Assembly: GCF_000712035.1 (NCBI RefSeq)
Contig: NZ_JONV01000008.1
Coordinates: 124,001-188,000, forward strand
Origin: Salinicoccus luteus DSM 17002
Lineage (GTDB): Bacteria > Bacillota > Bacilli > Staphylococcales > Salinicoccaceae
DNA length: 64,000 nt
Direction of reading: 5' to 3'
Below, piece after piece: positions 9,043 through 17,152 of the stretch (positions are counted from its first letter, which is position 1; each line of letters opens with the position of its first letter). Under the pieces are notes generated by a model. That model was given only the letters and a program-made list of their open reading frames with translations. It did no database searches and had not been told where the DNA came from. The position numbers and the translations under genes were made by a program.

Positions 9043-9369
9043 CTATGCAATCTGTTTGCACGCTTCCGCACATTTGAAGCATGCATCTGCACACTTCTGG
9101 CAATGGTCGTGGTCATGTTTCTTACATTCGTTTCCGCATGCTTCGCAGACTTTTGCACAAACGGATGCAAGATCTGAAGAGAATGGTGAGTTCCTTGTCA
9201 GTGACTGCTCCAGAAATGCACAGATATCCGCACACTCACGGTCCAATCGGATGCACTCCGCCATCATTTTTACATCTTCTTCCCTCAGACAGGCATCGTA
9301 GCAGTGGTTACAGGCTTCCAGACATTCATGCAGGGTTTGAATCAATTGCTGGTGCTTTTCATGTGCCAT
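9043..9369 (-). CDS. Four-helix-bundle copper-binding-like protein (DUF326)
   Basis: 108 residues from the ATG at 9369, which has AGGAGGG eight bases upstream. It has many CxxC-, CxxxC- and HxxxC-type pairs spread along four helices: ECLEACNHCYDAC, ECADIC, CAKVCEACGNECKKHDHDHC, CADACFKCAEAC. This spacing is the hallmark of the DUF326 family, whose characterised members store Cu(I) inside a four-helix bundle. No signal peptide is seen, so a cytosolic metal store is likely. Its surroundings (secreted Met/His-rich DUF1541 protein, two-component system) would fit a metal or envelope stress response, which is inference. Confidence 0.85.
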   Translation of the reverse strand: MAHEKHQQLIQTLHECLEACNHCYDACLREEDVKMMAECIRLDRECADICAFLEQSLTRNSPFSSDLASVCAKVCEACGNECKKHDHDHCQKCADACFKCAEACKQIA

Positions 9370-9452
9370 AGAAAAATCCCTCCTATAAGAATTAAATGCG
9401 CTTGCATTAGTTGGATTCCCACCCATTTTGCATATAAACCGATATTCCTAAA

Positions 9453-9469
9453 CTCCACAGAAACTGCAC
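9453..9469 (+). promoter_or_regulatory. CTGCAC direct repeat, site 3
   Basis: CTCCACAGAAACTGCAC: two half sites 11 bp apart in plus orientation, between the divergent Cys-rich gene (start 9369) and the NAD(P)-binding gene (start 9601). The orientation points to the 9601 operon, although the distance (132 bp) is longer than at sites 1 and 2. Confidence 0.5.
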
Positions 9470-9600
9470 AGAATTTTAATATTGCTAAATGCAGGAGACA
9501 ATTTTTCTGATTCGGCAGTTCAGCAATCAACATGAGGTGTTTCATTAATTTTGGATAGGGAAGTTAGAGAATAAACATATCGGCAGAAGGGAGGTATTGG

Positions 9601-10224
9601 ATGAAGGTATTTGTTTTTGGCGGCAGTGAAGGACTGGGTGAGCATGTTCTGAAGGCGCTTGATGCGAAAGGCCATGAAGTGGTGACGGTTGCGGAAGCTG
9701 AAAACAGGGCGGAAGAGCTGAAGATGATTGGGGCGGATGAAGTGATCATCTCCAAAGATGAGGGGGTCGGCAAAGGCGCCGCAGGTGTCGATGCGATCAT
9801 CTACATTGCAGGGGCGAGCCAGGGCGCAGGTGAGAACCAAGGTACACTGGTGGATCATGAAGCCGTGATCGAATCGCTTGAAGCCGCACAGCGGGAGAAG
9901 GTCGAACGCATCGTCTACTTGAGCCCCGTCCGGCTGGATGAGTCCGAAGAATCAAAGAAGACGGGCGGGAAGCACAAACCGGAGGAATGGATCAAAAAGA
10001 GCGCGTTCTCCTATACGGTCATCCGGACGGTAAAGACAGTCAGCAAGCCGGGGAATGGCACGATCGAGGCAGGAGAGACAGTGGATGCAGACAGTGATGA
10101 AATACCCCATGAAGATGTGGCTGCCGTCCTTGTGGGAGCACTCGGCAATAAGCATACATTCAACAGGGCCTTTGAAGTGGCCCAAGGGAAGACGGAGATA
10201 GAAGAGGCTTTGAGTTCTTTATAA
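9601..10224 (+). CDS. NAD(P)-binding atypical SDR-like protein
   Basis: 207 residues. The N-terminal glycine motif VFVFGGSEGLGEHVLKAL marks a Rossmann NAD(P)-binding fold, and the rest follows the NAD(P)H-binding (NmrA/YwnB-like) pattern with a central IIYIAGASQGAG and a YTVIRTVKTV strand. There is no YxxxK pair in the usual place, so it may be a redox sensor or an epimerase/reductase of atypical type. The start at 9601 has GGGAGG before it. It probably forms an operon with the FMN-binding glutamate-synthase-like gene 36 bp downstream. Confidence 0.75.
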   Translation: MKVFVFGGSEGLGEHVLKALDAKGHEVVTVAEAENRAEELKMIGADEVIISKDEGVGKGAAGVDAIIYIAGASQGAGENQGTLVDHEAVIESLEAAQREKVERIVYLSPVRLDESEESKKTGGKHKPEEWIKKSAFSYTVIRTVKTVSKPGNGTIEAGETVDADSDEIPHEDVAAVLVGALGNKHTFNRAFEVAQGKTEIEEALSSL

Positions 10225-10260
10225 AGTATGAATGAGGAAATAAAAAGAAGGGTGGTTCAT

Positions 10261-11841
10261 ATGGGAAAAGTAACGAAATATCTGCCGTCGGCGATTATGA
10301 CATCTTCGGTCGCGGCACCGCTTGCCTATATGGCATATATGTATCAGAAGGATGACCGCCAGAAGCAGCATGCGATCCTGCGCAATTTTCCACTGCTTGG
10401 GCGGGTCCGGTATATCTCCGAACACGTCGGTCCGGAACTGAGACAGTACCTTTTCGCAGAGGATAATGAAGGGGAGCCGTTCTCGAGGCTCGAGTTCCAG
10501 AACGTGGTCAAGGCAGGGAAATATAATGAACGGCTGCTCGGCTTCGGTTCCGACCGGGACTTCAAGGAAGAGGGCTATTTGATACGGAACAGCCTGTTCC
10601 CCAAGCTTTCCAGTGAAATGCGGATTGATAATACAGAGAAGACGAATACCTACAAATACATCATCGACAATGAAGGGCTCTTCTCCCGCAAGGAGCACCG
10701 GGAAGAGACGCAGGCGGACCCATATCTTCTGCGGGATGAGGACGCGATTGTCCTTGGGGAAGGCAGATGCCGGCAGCCCTTCCATCTAAAGGGGCAGGTC
10801 GGCATGTCTGCGATGAGCTACGGTGCCCTCGGCGAACGGGCGATTACCGCACTGTCAAGAGGACTCGGGATTGCCGGCGGCACCTGGATGAACACGGGGG
10901 AAGGCGGGATATCCGACCATCACCTGGCGGGTGATGCCGACCTGATGATGCAGATCGGGCCGGGACTGTTCGGCGTCCGGACCCCGGCCGGAGAGTTCTC
11001 CTGGGAGGCATTCAAGGAAAAGGCAGAGATGGAGCAGGTGAAGGCCTTTGAAATCAAGCTCGCCCAGGGGGCCAAGACGCGGGGCGGCCACCTTGAAGGG
11101 AAGAAGGTCACTGAAGAGATCGCAAGAATCCGGCTGATCGAACCGGGGAAGACGGTCAACAGCCCGAACCGCTTCATCGAATACGATTCCTTCCCGAAGC
11201 TGTTCGACTTCATAGAGGAACTGCGTGAAGTCGGCGGAAAGCCGGTGGGGATGAAGATTGTGGTCGGAGATATCGAGGGTGTGGAAGAGATGGTCCAGAC
11301 CATGAAGGAATCCGGTAAAGGACCGGACTTCATCACGATTGATGGAGGGGAGGGCGGAACCGGTGCGACGTATCAGGAGCTTGCGGATTCCGTCGGTCTG
11401 CCGATTATGACCGCGCTGCCGATTGTCGATGATCTGCTCCGTGAATACGGTATCCGGGACCGCGTCAAACTGATCGCCTCCGGCAAGCTCATTACGCCCG
11501 ACAAGGCAGCCATCGCACTTGGGATGGGGGCGGATCTCATCAATGTCGCCCGCGGTTTTATGATCAGTGTCGGCTGTATCATGGCTGAAGTATGTCATAC
11601 GAATACATGCCCGGTCGGTGTGGCGACGACGGATGATAAGCTGCAGGAGGGTCTGATCGTCGATGAAAAGCTCTATCGTGTGACGAACTATGTCACCTCA
11701 CTTCGTGCAGGACTGTTTAATATGGCCGCAGCTGCCGGTGTCGACTCCCCAACAAAGCTCGAAAGGAAGCATGTCATCTACAAAGACCATAAAGGCCGTC
11801 TTTCATCCGTCGGCAGCATGGTCGAGGAGATAAAGGATTAG
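10261..11841 (+). CDS. FMN-binding glutamate synthase family protein
   Basis: About 526 residues. A hydrophobic N-terminal segment precedes a domain equivalent to the FMN/synthase part of GltB: GQVGMSAMSYGALGERAI, TWMNTGEGGIS, KIVVGDIEGVEEM and FITIDGGEGGTGA. A C-x5-C-x4-C group (GCIMAEVCHTNTCPVGVAT) fits the 3Fe-4S ligands of glutamate synthase. The N-terminal glutaminase domain is missing, as in the archaeal-type stand-alone proteins. The physiological reaction is unknown. The ATG at 10261 has AAGGGTGG before it; an earlier ATG at 10228 lacks a ribosome site. Confidence 0.85.
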   Translation: MGKVTKYLPSAIMTSSVAAPLAYMAYMYQKDDRQKQHAILRNFPLLGRVRYISEHVGPELRQYLFAEDNEGEPFSRLEFQNVVKAGKYNERLLGFGSDRDFKEEGYLIRNSLFPKLSSEMRIDNTEKTNTYKYIIDNEGLFSRKEHREETQADPYLLRDEDAIVLGEGRCRQPFHLKGQVGMSAMSYGALGERAITALSRGLGIAGGTWMNTGEGGISDHHLAGDADLMMQIGPGLFGVRTPAGEFSWEAFKEKAEMEQVKAFEIKLAQGAKTRGGHLEGKKVTEEIARIRLIEPGKTVNSPNRFIEYDSFPKLFDFIEELREVGGKPVGMKIVVGDIEGVEEMVQTMKESGKGPDFITIDGGEGGTGATYQELADSVGLPIMTALPIVDDLLREYGIRDRVKLIASGKLITPDKAAIALGMGADLINVARGFMISVGCIMAEVCHTNTCPVGVATTDDKLQEGLIVDEKLYRVTNYVTSLRAGLFNMAAAAGVDSPTKLERKHVIYKDHKGRLSSVGSMVEEIKD

Positions 11842-11976
11842 ATGTTTGATGGATGTGCAGAGAAGCGGTGGAGGCAGCCGTCTTCTCTCTTCTTTTGTAT
11901 AAAAAAATCTATTTATTTATATATACATATAATAAATTATATAATAAATTTGAATTCAAAGCTGAGGGAGATATAT

Positions 11977-12621
11977 ATGGAGGAATCCAAGAGAATTTTA
12001 GAAAGTTTCATCCCGGTTGCGAAAGCCAACGCAAAAATGTTCGGACCAAACTGTGAGGTCGTCATCCATGATTTGACCCATCCGCAAAATTCAGTGATGT
12101 TTACAGTCAATAATCATGTGACGGGAAGGGAAGTCGGTCAATCTTTTGATCACCTGGTCAAGACGGTACTGCAGGCTGAAGACTTCAAGGAGGATCATCT
12201 GTCAGGCTATACATTCACAACTGAAGATGGGCGGACCATCTGTTCCTCGACTTCTTTGATACGTGATTCCAATCGGAAGGTCATTGGTGCCTATTGTGTG
12301 AATTTTGATATCGAGGCACTGAACCAGATGCAGAAGTTCATGGATAATTTTCTGCCTGTACAGGCCGTGCCCACGGTGGAAGAGGCCAAAAAGGATGATG
12401 ACGTCGAGAATGTCGAAGAAATAGTGGACCAGCTGATCCAGCAGATCATTAAAACCAGTGTGCATCCGGCGATGAAGCGCCATGAGAAGGTGGAACTGAT
12501 GCGGTTCATGGAAGAAAAGGGCATCTTTCTGATGAAAGGTTCGGTTGAGAAGGTTGCTTCTCTGCTGGGCATCTCCAAAGTGACCGTCTACAGCTATTTG
12601 GATGAAATCAAAAATAAATGA
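11977..12621 (+). CDS. YheO/DauR-type transcriptional regulator (PAS + HTH)
   Basis: 214 residues. The N-terminal ~120 residues follow the YheO-like PAS domain (FGPNCEVVIHDLTHPQNSV..., GAYCVNFDIEAL). The C-terminal ~60 residues form an HTH (MKRHEKVELMRFMEEKGIFLMKGSVEKVASLLGISKVTVYSYLDEIK). The ATG at 11977 has GAGGGAG before it. The upstream DNA is very AT-rich and promoter-like. It heads a three-gene set with RidA (17 bp gap) and a threonine-synthase-like enzyme, which it probably controls. Regulators of this family often control D-amino-acid or amine catabolism, but the inducer here is unknown. Confidence 0.85.
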   Translation: MEESKRILESFIPVAKANAKMFGPNCEVVIHDLTHPQNSVMFTVNNHVTGREVGQSFDHLVKTVLQAEDFKEDHLSGYTFTTEDGRTICSSTSLIRDSNRKVIGAYCVNFDIEALNQMQKFMDNFLPVQAVPTVEEAKKDDDVENVEEIVDQLIQQIIKTSVHPAMKRHEKVELMRFMEEKGIFLMKGSVEKVASLLGISKVTVYSYLDEIKNK

Positions 12622-12637
12622 AAATAGGAGTGTCATC

Positions 12638-13012
12638 ATGAAGCAGATCTTTGAAGTGGGAAATTTAAAATCGAATGGACATTATGCTTTGGTGACGATA
12701 CACGGGGATACCGTATATGTATCCGGACAATTCGCGGTTGACCCGGAAACCCGGGAAAAGAAGTTTGGACCGATTGAAGAGGAGACACTGCAGGCACTTA
12801 GGAATGTGGAAGCCATTTTGGAAGCGGCCGGCAGCAGTAAAGAGCAGATTGTGCGCATGAACCTGTATATTCCGGATGTGAAGCTGTGGGATAGGGTGGA
12901 CGGCGTCTACAAGGAATTCTTCGGCGAGCACAAGCCTGCCCGTACTGTGATACCGACGAATGAACTCCATTTTGGCTTCAAAATTGAAGCAGATGCCATC
13001 GCATACATCTAA
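12638..13012 (+). CDS. RidA-family enamine/imine deaminase
   Basis: 124 residues. It has the YjgF/YER057c/UK114 pattern: HYALVTIHGDTVYVSGQFAVDP, TLQALRNVEAILEAAGSS, VRMNLYIPDVKLWDRV and ARTVIPTNELHFGFKIEADAIAYI, with the conserved Arg of PARTVI near residue 106. RidA proteins hydrolyse reactive 2-aminoacrylate-type enamines released by PLP enzymes. That fits its place right before a PLP-dependent threonine-synthase-like gene. GGAG lies seven to eight bases before the ATG. Confidence 0.9.
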   Translation: MKQIFEVGNLKSNGHYALVTIHGDTVYVSGQFAVDPETREKKFGPIEEETLQALRNVEAILEAAGSSKEQIVRMNLYIPDVKLWDRVDGVYKEFFGEHKPARTVIPTNELHFGFKIEADAIAYI

Positions 13013-13084
13013 GTATATTTTTTTGCATGAGGCATATAAAAAAGTCTAATTAATATAAATTATTATTTGAAAGGGTTGAGGAGT

Positions 13085-14188
13085 GTGGAACAATTCATCT
13101 GCAGCAGCTGTGGTAGAAAGTATGAGATTACTCCGACATTATGGAAATGTGAATGTGGAGGCGTACTGGATATAGCGAAGGAAACCCCCAAGATTGATGT
13201 TGCAGCCTGGAATGCCTATCCGGACTCGTTATGGCGCTATTTTGAAACCATGCCCTTCAAAAAGGATTCGAGAACATGGGAAGGCGTCACGATGGGAGAA
13301 GGCCAATCACCTCTAATTGTCCTGGATTCTGAAACCCCAAATTCATATGTGAAAGTCGACTACATGATGCCAACGTTATCCTTCAAGGACCGGGGCGCAG
13401 CCGTTCTGATGACACTGGCCAAGGAGTTGGGTGTGAAAAAGGTGATCGCCGACAGCAGCGGCAATGCAGGCACAGCAATCGCAGCCTATGCAGCACGCTG
13501 CAATATCGCCTGTGACATCTACTTGCGTGATACAACATCACCGAAGAAGATCGATCAGGTGAAGGCACATGGGGCCACGATCAAGGCGGTCCATGGTACC
13601 CGTGAGGATATTGCCGCGGCAGCCCAACGGGCTGTGGATGAAGAGGGGGTCTTCTATGCCAGTCATGTGTACAACCCATATTTCTATGAAGGCACAAAGA
13701 CATACGCCTACGAAATCTACGAACAGCTGAACGGCGTGCCCGATTCAGTTATTGTTCCGGTGGGGAATGGGACACTGCTCCTCGGTGTCTATTACGGCTT
13801 TAAAGAGCTTTATGAAAATGATTTGATTGAGAAGATGCCAAAGATCATCGCCATCCAGGCGAAGCACTGTGCGCCCCTGGCTGAGGCTTACCGGAACGGT
13901 GAGGAGACTGCACAGGCCGTCGTCAATGAAGGGACGCTGGCGGAAGGGATTGCCATCGCCGCACCAGCGCGATCTAAGCAGATTCTTGAAGCTGTAAGAA
14001 ATACGAATGGTACGTTCATTGAGATTGAAGAGGATGAAATCCTCGATGCACGAGCTGAACTGAGTGGAAAAGGATTCTATGTGGAAGTGACATCAGCAGT
14101 CAACTATGCCGGCTACCTCAAGTATGAAAAACATCCGGACGAAAAAATAATCATCCCACTCTGTGGAGCGGGCATCAAATCGAAATAG
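13085..14188 (+). CDS. Threonine-synthase-like PLP-dependent enzyme
   Basis: About 367 residues. The N-terminus carries a zinc-ribbon-like CSSC...CECGG as in short threonine synthases. Fold type II PLP motifs follow: SFKDRG with the Schiff-base Lys101, the phosphate-binding SSGNAG, and PVGNGTLLLG. It ends PLCGAGIKSK, as in this family. It could be a threonine synthase or a lyase for a related amino acid (e.g. a diaminopropionate lyase-like reaction). The pairing with RidA and a YheO-type regulator favours a catabolic lyase, which is inference. The start is ambiguous: GTG 13085 (AAAGGG nine bases away) or TTG 13067. Confidence 0.8.
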   Translation: MEQFICSSCGRKYEITPTLWKCECGGVLDIAKETPKIDVAAWNAYPDSLWRYFETMPFKKDSRTWEGVTMGEGQSPLIVLDSETPNSYVKVDYMMPTLSFKDRGAAVLMTLAKELGVKKVIADSSGNAGTAIAAYAARCNIACDIYLRDTTSPKKIDQVKAHGATIKAVHGTREDIAAAAQRAVDEEGVFYASHVYNPYFYEGTKTYAYEIYEQLNGVPDSVIVPVGNGTLLLGVYYGFKELYENDLIEKMPKIIAIQAKHCAPLAEAYRNGEETAQAVVNEGTLAEGIAIAAPARSKQILEAVRNTNGTFIEIEEDEILDARAELSGKGFYVEVTSAVNYAGYLKYEKHPDEKIIIPLCGAGIKSK

Positions 14189-14698
14189 GTTCGAGAAGTT
14201 AAGACATTAAATGAAAGGTGGATTCAGGGCAACTGATCAGCGAGTTATGGAAGCTTATAAGTAACCTCCCCATGTGCGTTCAGGAACTCCATCCTGGGCT
14301 CATCATTCTCATCTATGACCATCCGGATCCGATCCTTCCCTTTTGAATCCATAAGCTTCATGGATACATCACCATTTTGGGATTTACCCATGAAGGCACG
14401 TGGTGCGTTGCCTTTATACAATGCTTTATACGCGGTCTCTTTCTCCTCATCGCTCATATCAGATGATTCAATCTCACGATGTGCTTTGACGATATGTGAA
14501 AGTGGCCGATTGGGTCTATCAAAAACGGAAAATCCGTATTGGGTCTGTCCTTTTTCCTCTATGTAGCTCATCTGTACCACTTGATCCTGCCTGTACTCAT
14601 CGAAGGTAAGGGAAGCGGTCATTGATGGGTTGCCATCTTCATCCGCTTCACTGCCAAAGATCAACCCGCCACATTTCTCTTCCCTTCCATAGAGAAAG

Positions 14699-15013
14699 CA
14701 TAATTTTCTTATACAAAAAACTACTTCTAATTTTTGAAAGATTTTATTAATAACCATATTGGAGATATCAAATAGGCAACAATCATTGAATAACTAGCAA
14801 TAATAGCATTCCAATCTTTAGTCTTTTCTCCAAGCTCTGTACTAACTGGAGTTAGTGTGAAGATAGAAATAAAAAAATATATTGTTAGTATGACAAAGGG
14901 GAAACTAAGAATATCTTGATTAAGTATGGCATTAACAATTGTAATATAAAAAATAAAGAAGAAAATGCCAACCAATATATTAAGAAAATATGTGGCTTTT
15001 TCATTCATAATTT
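14699..15013. other. AT-rich insertion bounded by 8-bp direct repeats
   Basis: CATAATTT (minus strand AAATTATG) occurs at 14699-14706 and 15006-15013. The 307-bp unit from one repeat to the next is much more AT-rich than both gene halves. Removing it restores the frame ...DNPIGVFKL-CFLYGREEK... exactly. No transposase and no terminal inverted repeats are visible, so an insertion sequence is unlikely. The unit carries one ORF (14727-15008). Confidence 0.7.
14727..15008 (-). CDS. Small membrane protein inside the insertion
   Basis: 93 residues with three hydrophobic segments (YFLNILVGIFFFIFYITIV; FPFVILTIYFFISIFTL; IIASYSMIVAYLISPIWLLI) and a short basic tail. The ATG overlaps the stop of the interrupted gene's 5' fragment (ATGA). 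It uses an AGGAG that belongs to the interrupted gene, ten bases upstream, so translation is probably coupled. No family is recognised. Its codon use is AT-rich, unlike its neighbours. Confidence 0.6.
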   Translation of the reverse strand: MNEKATYFLNILVGIFFFIFYITIVNAILNQDILSFPFVILTIYFFISIFTLTPVSTELGEKTKDWNAIIASYSMIVAYLISPIWLLIKSFKN

Positions 15014-15244
15014 AAAAACTCCTATCGGATTATCCTTTCTGTGTCCCGGCATGATATCTTGACCATCTAAAATCACTGGTGGGATATTCTCCTGATTGAA
15101 AAGCGTCATTTTGATTTTGCCATTGCTGTCGACAATATTAAGTTTCTCAACATCAAGCTCTGTGAACTTTTTCTTTTCCAATGAACAGCACTCCTTTTGA
15201 TTTATGTGAAATAGGAAATCACGAGATAAAAAATCAGAAAATTT

Positions 15245-15277
15245 GTTATACTGTTACCATACCAAATAATTACATCC
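15245..15277. promoter_or_regulatory. 33-bp motif shared with the crtP promoter region
   Basis: The 33 bp starting GTTATACTGTTACCATACC match 27155-27187 at 27 positions (core CATACCAAATAA.TACA). Both copies lie upstream of minus-strand genes (the interrupted gene and crtP). A shorter match, TTATACTGTTACC, is present near 29710. The 15200-15426 region holds no convincing gene. Confidence 0.4.
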
Positions 15278-15426
15278 AGAAAAATAAATTGAGGGTGGAT
15301 TCACTCGAAGCGGCAACAGGGGGACAATACCATGAAGTAAGAATGCGACTGTTCTATTGTCGAGGGAGATGACGATTGGAACTTCGGCTTTCAAAATTTG
15401 AAGTTTCACCACAGGAGAGTGGGAAA

Positions 15427-16071
15427 ATGAAGAATATAGGCAAGTTTGCTTTAGTTGGCGTCATTGTAATGACAGTTCTGTCATTTGCCAATTTCTTTGG
15501 TACAAGAATTGCAGGGGCGGCGGTCATTGTTGGAGTCATTTTCTTTTTCCTTCATAAGAGGAGGGAAAGAAGATCTGAAAGCAATAGTGGACTGGATATA
15601 CGAGCCATAAGACGTGACCTGAAGCAAAAGGGGATCTGGTTCTGGATCATCCTTCCGGTCATCATGAATGCATTGAGCATCGGCATCGCCCTGATTTTTC
15701 TCCCCGATTACCTCGAGCATGTCGTTTCAAGGACAGAAGCCTTCCTTTCATGGAACTTGTTGTTTCTGTTGATTTTTCAATTGGCATTCTTCGCATTGGG
15801 TGAAGAGATTGCCTGGCGGGCTTTCTTTCAAAAGCAGTTGGGCAAAATGATGCCGATTTTCCCTGCATTACTGCTTACTTCTCTGCTTTTTTCATTTGGG
15901 CATATCGTCTTCGCCAGTCCACTTGTTGTGGTATATGATATCTTCTTCGTCTTCATCAACAGTGTTTTATATGGCATCGTCTTCTACAGGACTGATAACG
16001 CCTGGGTCAGTGCAATCGCTCATTTCCTGGCGAATTTTTCCTCTGTCGTTTTCTTTCTGTGGATCTACTGA
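15427..16071 (+). CDS. CPBP-family intramembrane metalloprotease
   Basis: About 214 residues with a tail of hydrophobic helices. The CAAX-protease/bacteriocin-processing signature is clear: GEEIAWRAFFQKQL (Glu-Glu...Arg), then FSFGHI with the first ligand His, then AIAHFLANFSS with the second His and Asn. These residues form the glutamate/zinc-type active site in the membrane. Substrates of such proteins in Gram-positives are mostly unknown. The ATG at 15427 follows CAGGAGAGTGGG; an upstream TTG at 15376 has no ribosome site. Confidence 0.85.
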   Translation: MKNIGKFALVGVIVMTVLSFANFFGTRIAGAAVIVGVIFFFLHKRRERRSESNSGLDIRAIRRDLKQKGIWFWIILPVIMNALSIGIALIFLPDYLEHVVSRTEAFLSWNLLFLLIFQLAFFALGEEIAWRAFFQKQLGKMMPIFPALLLTSLLFSFGHIVFASPLVVVYDIFFVFINSVLYGIVFYRTDNAWVSAIAHFLANFSSVVFFLWIY

Positions 16072-16139
16072 AGTCGGTCACTTGACCTATAGAGCGTGAT
16101 TTATATCTTTTACTTTCAAAATCATAAAGGGGAAACTAC

Positions 16140-16328
16140 TTGGAACAGGTCGTATTCCTTATCGCCCTGGCATCTTTCTTACTTGCGATTATACTCCTCG
16201 GAGTAAACATCATCAGACTTGGATTCATGCCGGCACTTTCGATCAAGACAAGACTGGCACAATTATCACTCGGATTTATGGGCATCTATGTCATCTTTCT
16301 CATCGCATTTCTTGTAATGATAAATTAG
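16140..16328 (+). CDS. Small membrane protein of unknown function
   Basis: 62 residues from TTG 16140, preceded by AAAGGGGAAACTAC. Two hydrophobic helices span almost the whole protein (VVFLIALASFLLAIILLGVNII; SLGFMGIYVIFLIAFLVMI) with a short loop holding basic residues. I do not recognise a family. It sits between the CPBP protease and an alpha/beta hydrolase on the same strand. Confidence 0.6.
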   Translation: MEQVVFLIALASFLLAIILLGVNIIRLGFMPALSIKTRLAQLSLGFMGIYVIFLIAFLVMIN

Positions 16329-16383
16329 GAGTCATCCTTTAGACAGTACCCATGTCACTAAAGAAGAGGAGGGAGCGACATCC

Positions 16384-17097
16384 ATGATTCTGCATACCGA
16401 CGTTTCAGGTGAAGGAGAGCCTGTCGTTTTTCTGCACACCGGACTCCAGACAGGAGAAACTGAACTTGAAATACAGAAAGAATACTTTAATCAAGATAAT
16501 CTGGTCATTCTCCCCGACCTCCGTGGCCATGGAAAATCCGTCGCGGAAGACTTTACAGACTACTTTGCCCAAACAGCCATCGATCTGTCTGAAACACTGG
16601 ATGATTTGAAGATCCAGTCGGCACACATTGCAGGGTGTTCACTCGGTGGATTGGCAGCGCTGATGTTTGCCAAGGAATATCCTGAAAAGACGAAGAGCTT
16701 GACACTCTCCGGCATCATGGCGGAAAAGCCGTCAAACTGGGAGGAACTGAACCGTCTGGATGCGGAAAATGTAGAGAAGATGCTGGAGCATTCGGATACG
16801 GCTGCCTACTTTGATCGTCTCCACGAAGGTAACTGGCGGGAACTATTACGGCTGACCCAGGAGGGGAGTTGGTATCCATTCGACGAAACGGCGGACCTCT
16901 CCATGCTCGATATGCCCGTCCTGTATATAGTGGGGGAGCAGAATATGCATGAAGTGAAGGGGACCATCAGATATCCAAAAATGAATCCCAACATCCATGT
17001 TGCGACAATTCCTTTCGCGGGACATGCTGTACACCTTGATCAGCCCGGAATCTACAATAAGGCGCTCGAAACATTCATATCAAAGGTGTGTAGGTAG
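16384..17097 (+). CDS. Alpha/beta-fold hydrolase
   Basis: 237 residues. The N-terminal strand and oxyanion region (GEPVVFLHTGLQTGE), the DLRGHGKS motif and the nucleophile elbow GCSLGG are typical of the Abhydrolase_1 family. The acid is likely in LDMPVLYIVGEQN and the His in IPFAGHAVHLDQP. The substrate is unknown. The ATG at 16384 has AGGAGGGAG about ten bases upstream. Confidence 0.85.
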   Translation: MILHTDVSGEGEPVVFLHTGLQTGETELEIQKEYFNQDNLVILPDLRGHGKSVAEDFTDYFAQTAIDLSETLDDLKIQSAHIAGCSLGGLAALMFAKEYPEKTKSLTLSGIMAEKPSNWEELNRLDAENVEKMLEHSDTAAYFDRLHEGNWRELLRLTQEGSWYPFDETADLSMLDMPVLYIVGEQNMHEVKGTIRYPKMNPNIHVATIPFAGHAVHLDQPGIYNKALETFISKVCR

Positions 17098-17152
17098 GAG
17101 TTAGGAATGCTGCAATGCTTGAAGAATCTTTAAACAGTAGGGAGCAGTTAAG

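Larger units (their letters stand above)
14245..15181 (-). pseudogene. Conserved hypothetical gene interrupted by an insertion
   Basis: The 5' part starts at TTG 15181 (AAAGGAG nine bases upstream) and encodes 58 residues (EKKKFTELDVEKLNIVDSNG..., ...MPGHRKDNPIGVFKL) before a stop at 15005. The 3' part encodes the remaining ~151 residues in 14698-14245 (CFLYGREEKCGGLIFGSE..., ending HGEVTYKLP). Both parts are joined in the same frame if the segment between two 8-bp copies of AAATTATG is removed, giving one protein of about 209 residues. I recognise it only as a conserved Firmicute protein of unknown function with a repeated IRMVIDENDEPRMEFL-type ending. It is broken here by the insertion. Confidence 0.8.

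Noticed and set aside
8253-9170. Minus-strand ORF of 305 codons across the permease end and terminator
   Set aside because: It crosses a bidirectional terminator and overlaps two well-supported genes in other frames.
14699-15013. Insertion sequence interrupting the gene
   Set aside because: The insert is only 307 bp, has no transposase and no terminal inverted repeats; only the 8-bp direct repeats resemble a target duplication.
15181-15372. 63-codon plus ORF between the split gene and the CPBP gene
   Set aside because: It has no ribosome site, overlaps the start region of the minus-strand gene and looks like intergenic DNA with promoter-like AT stretches.
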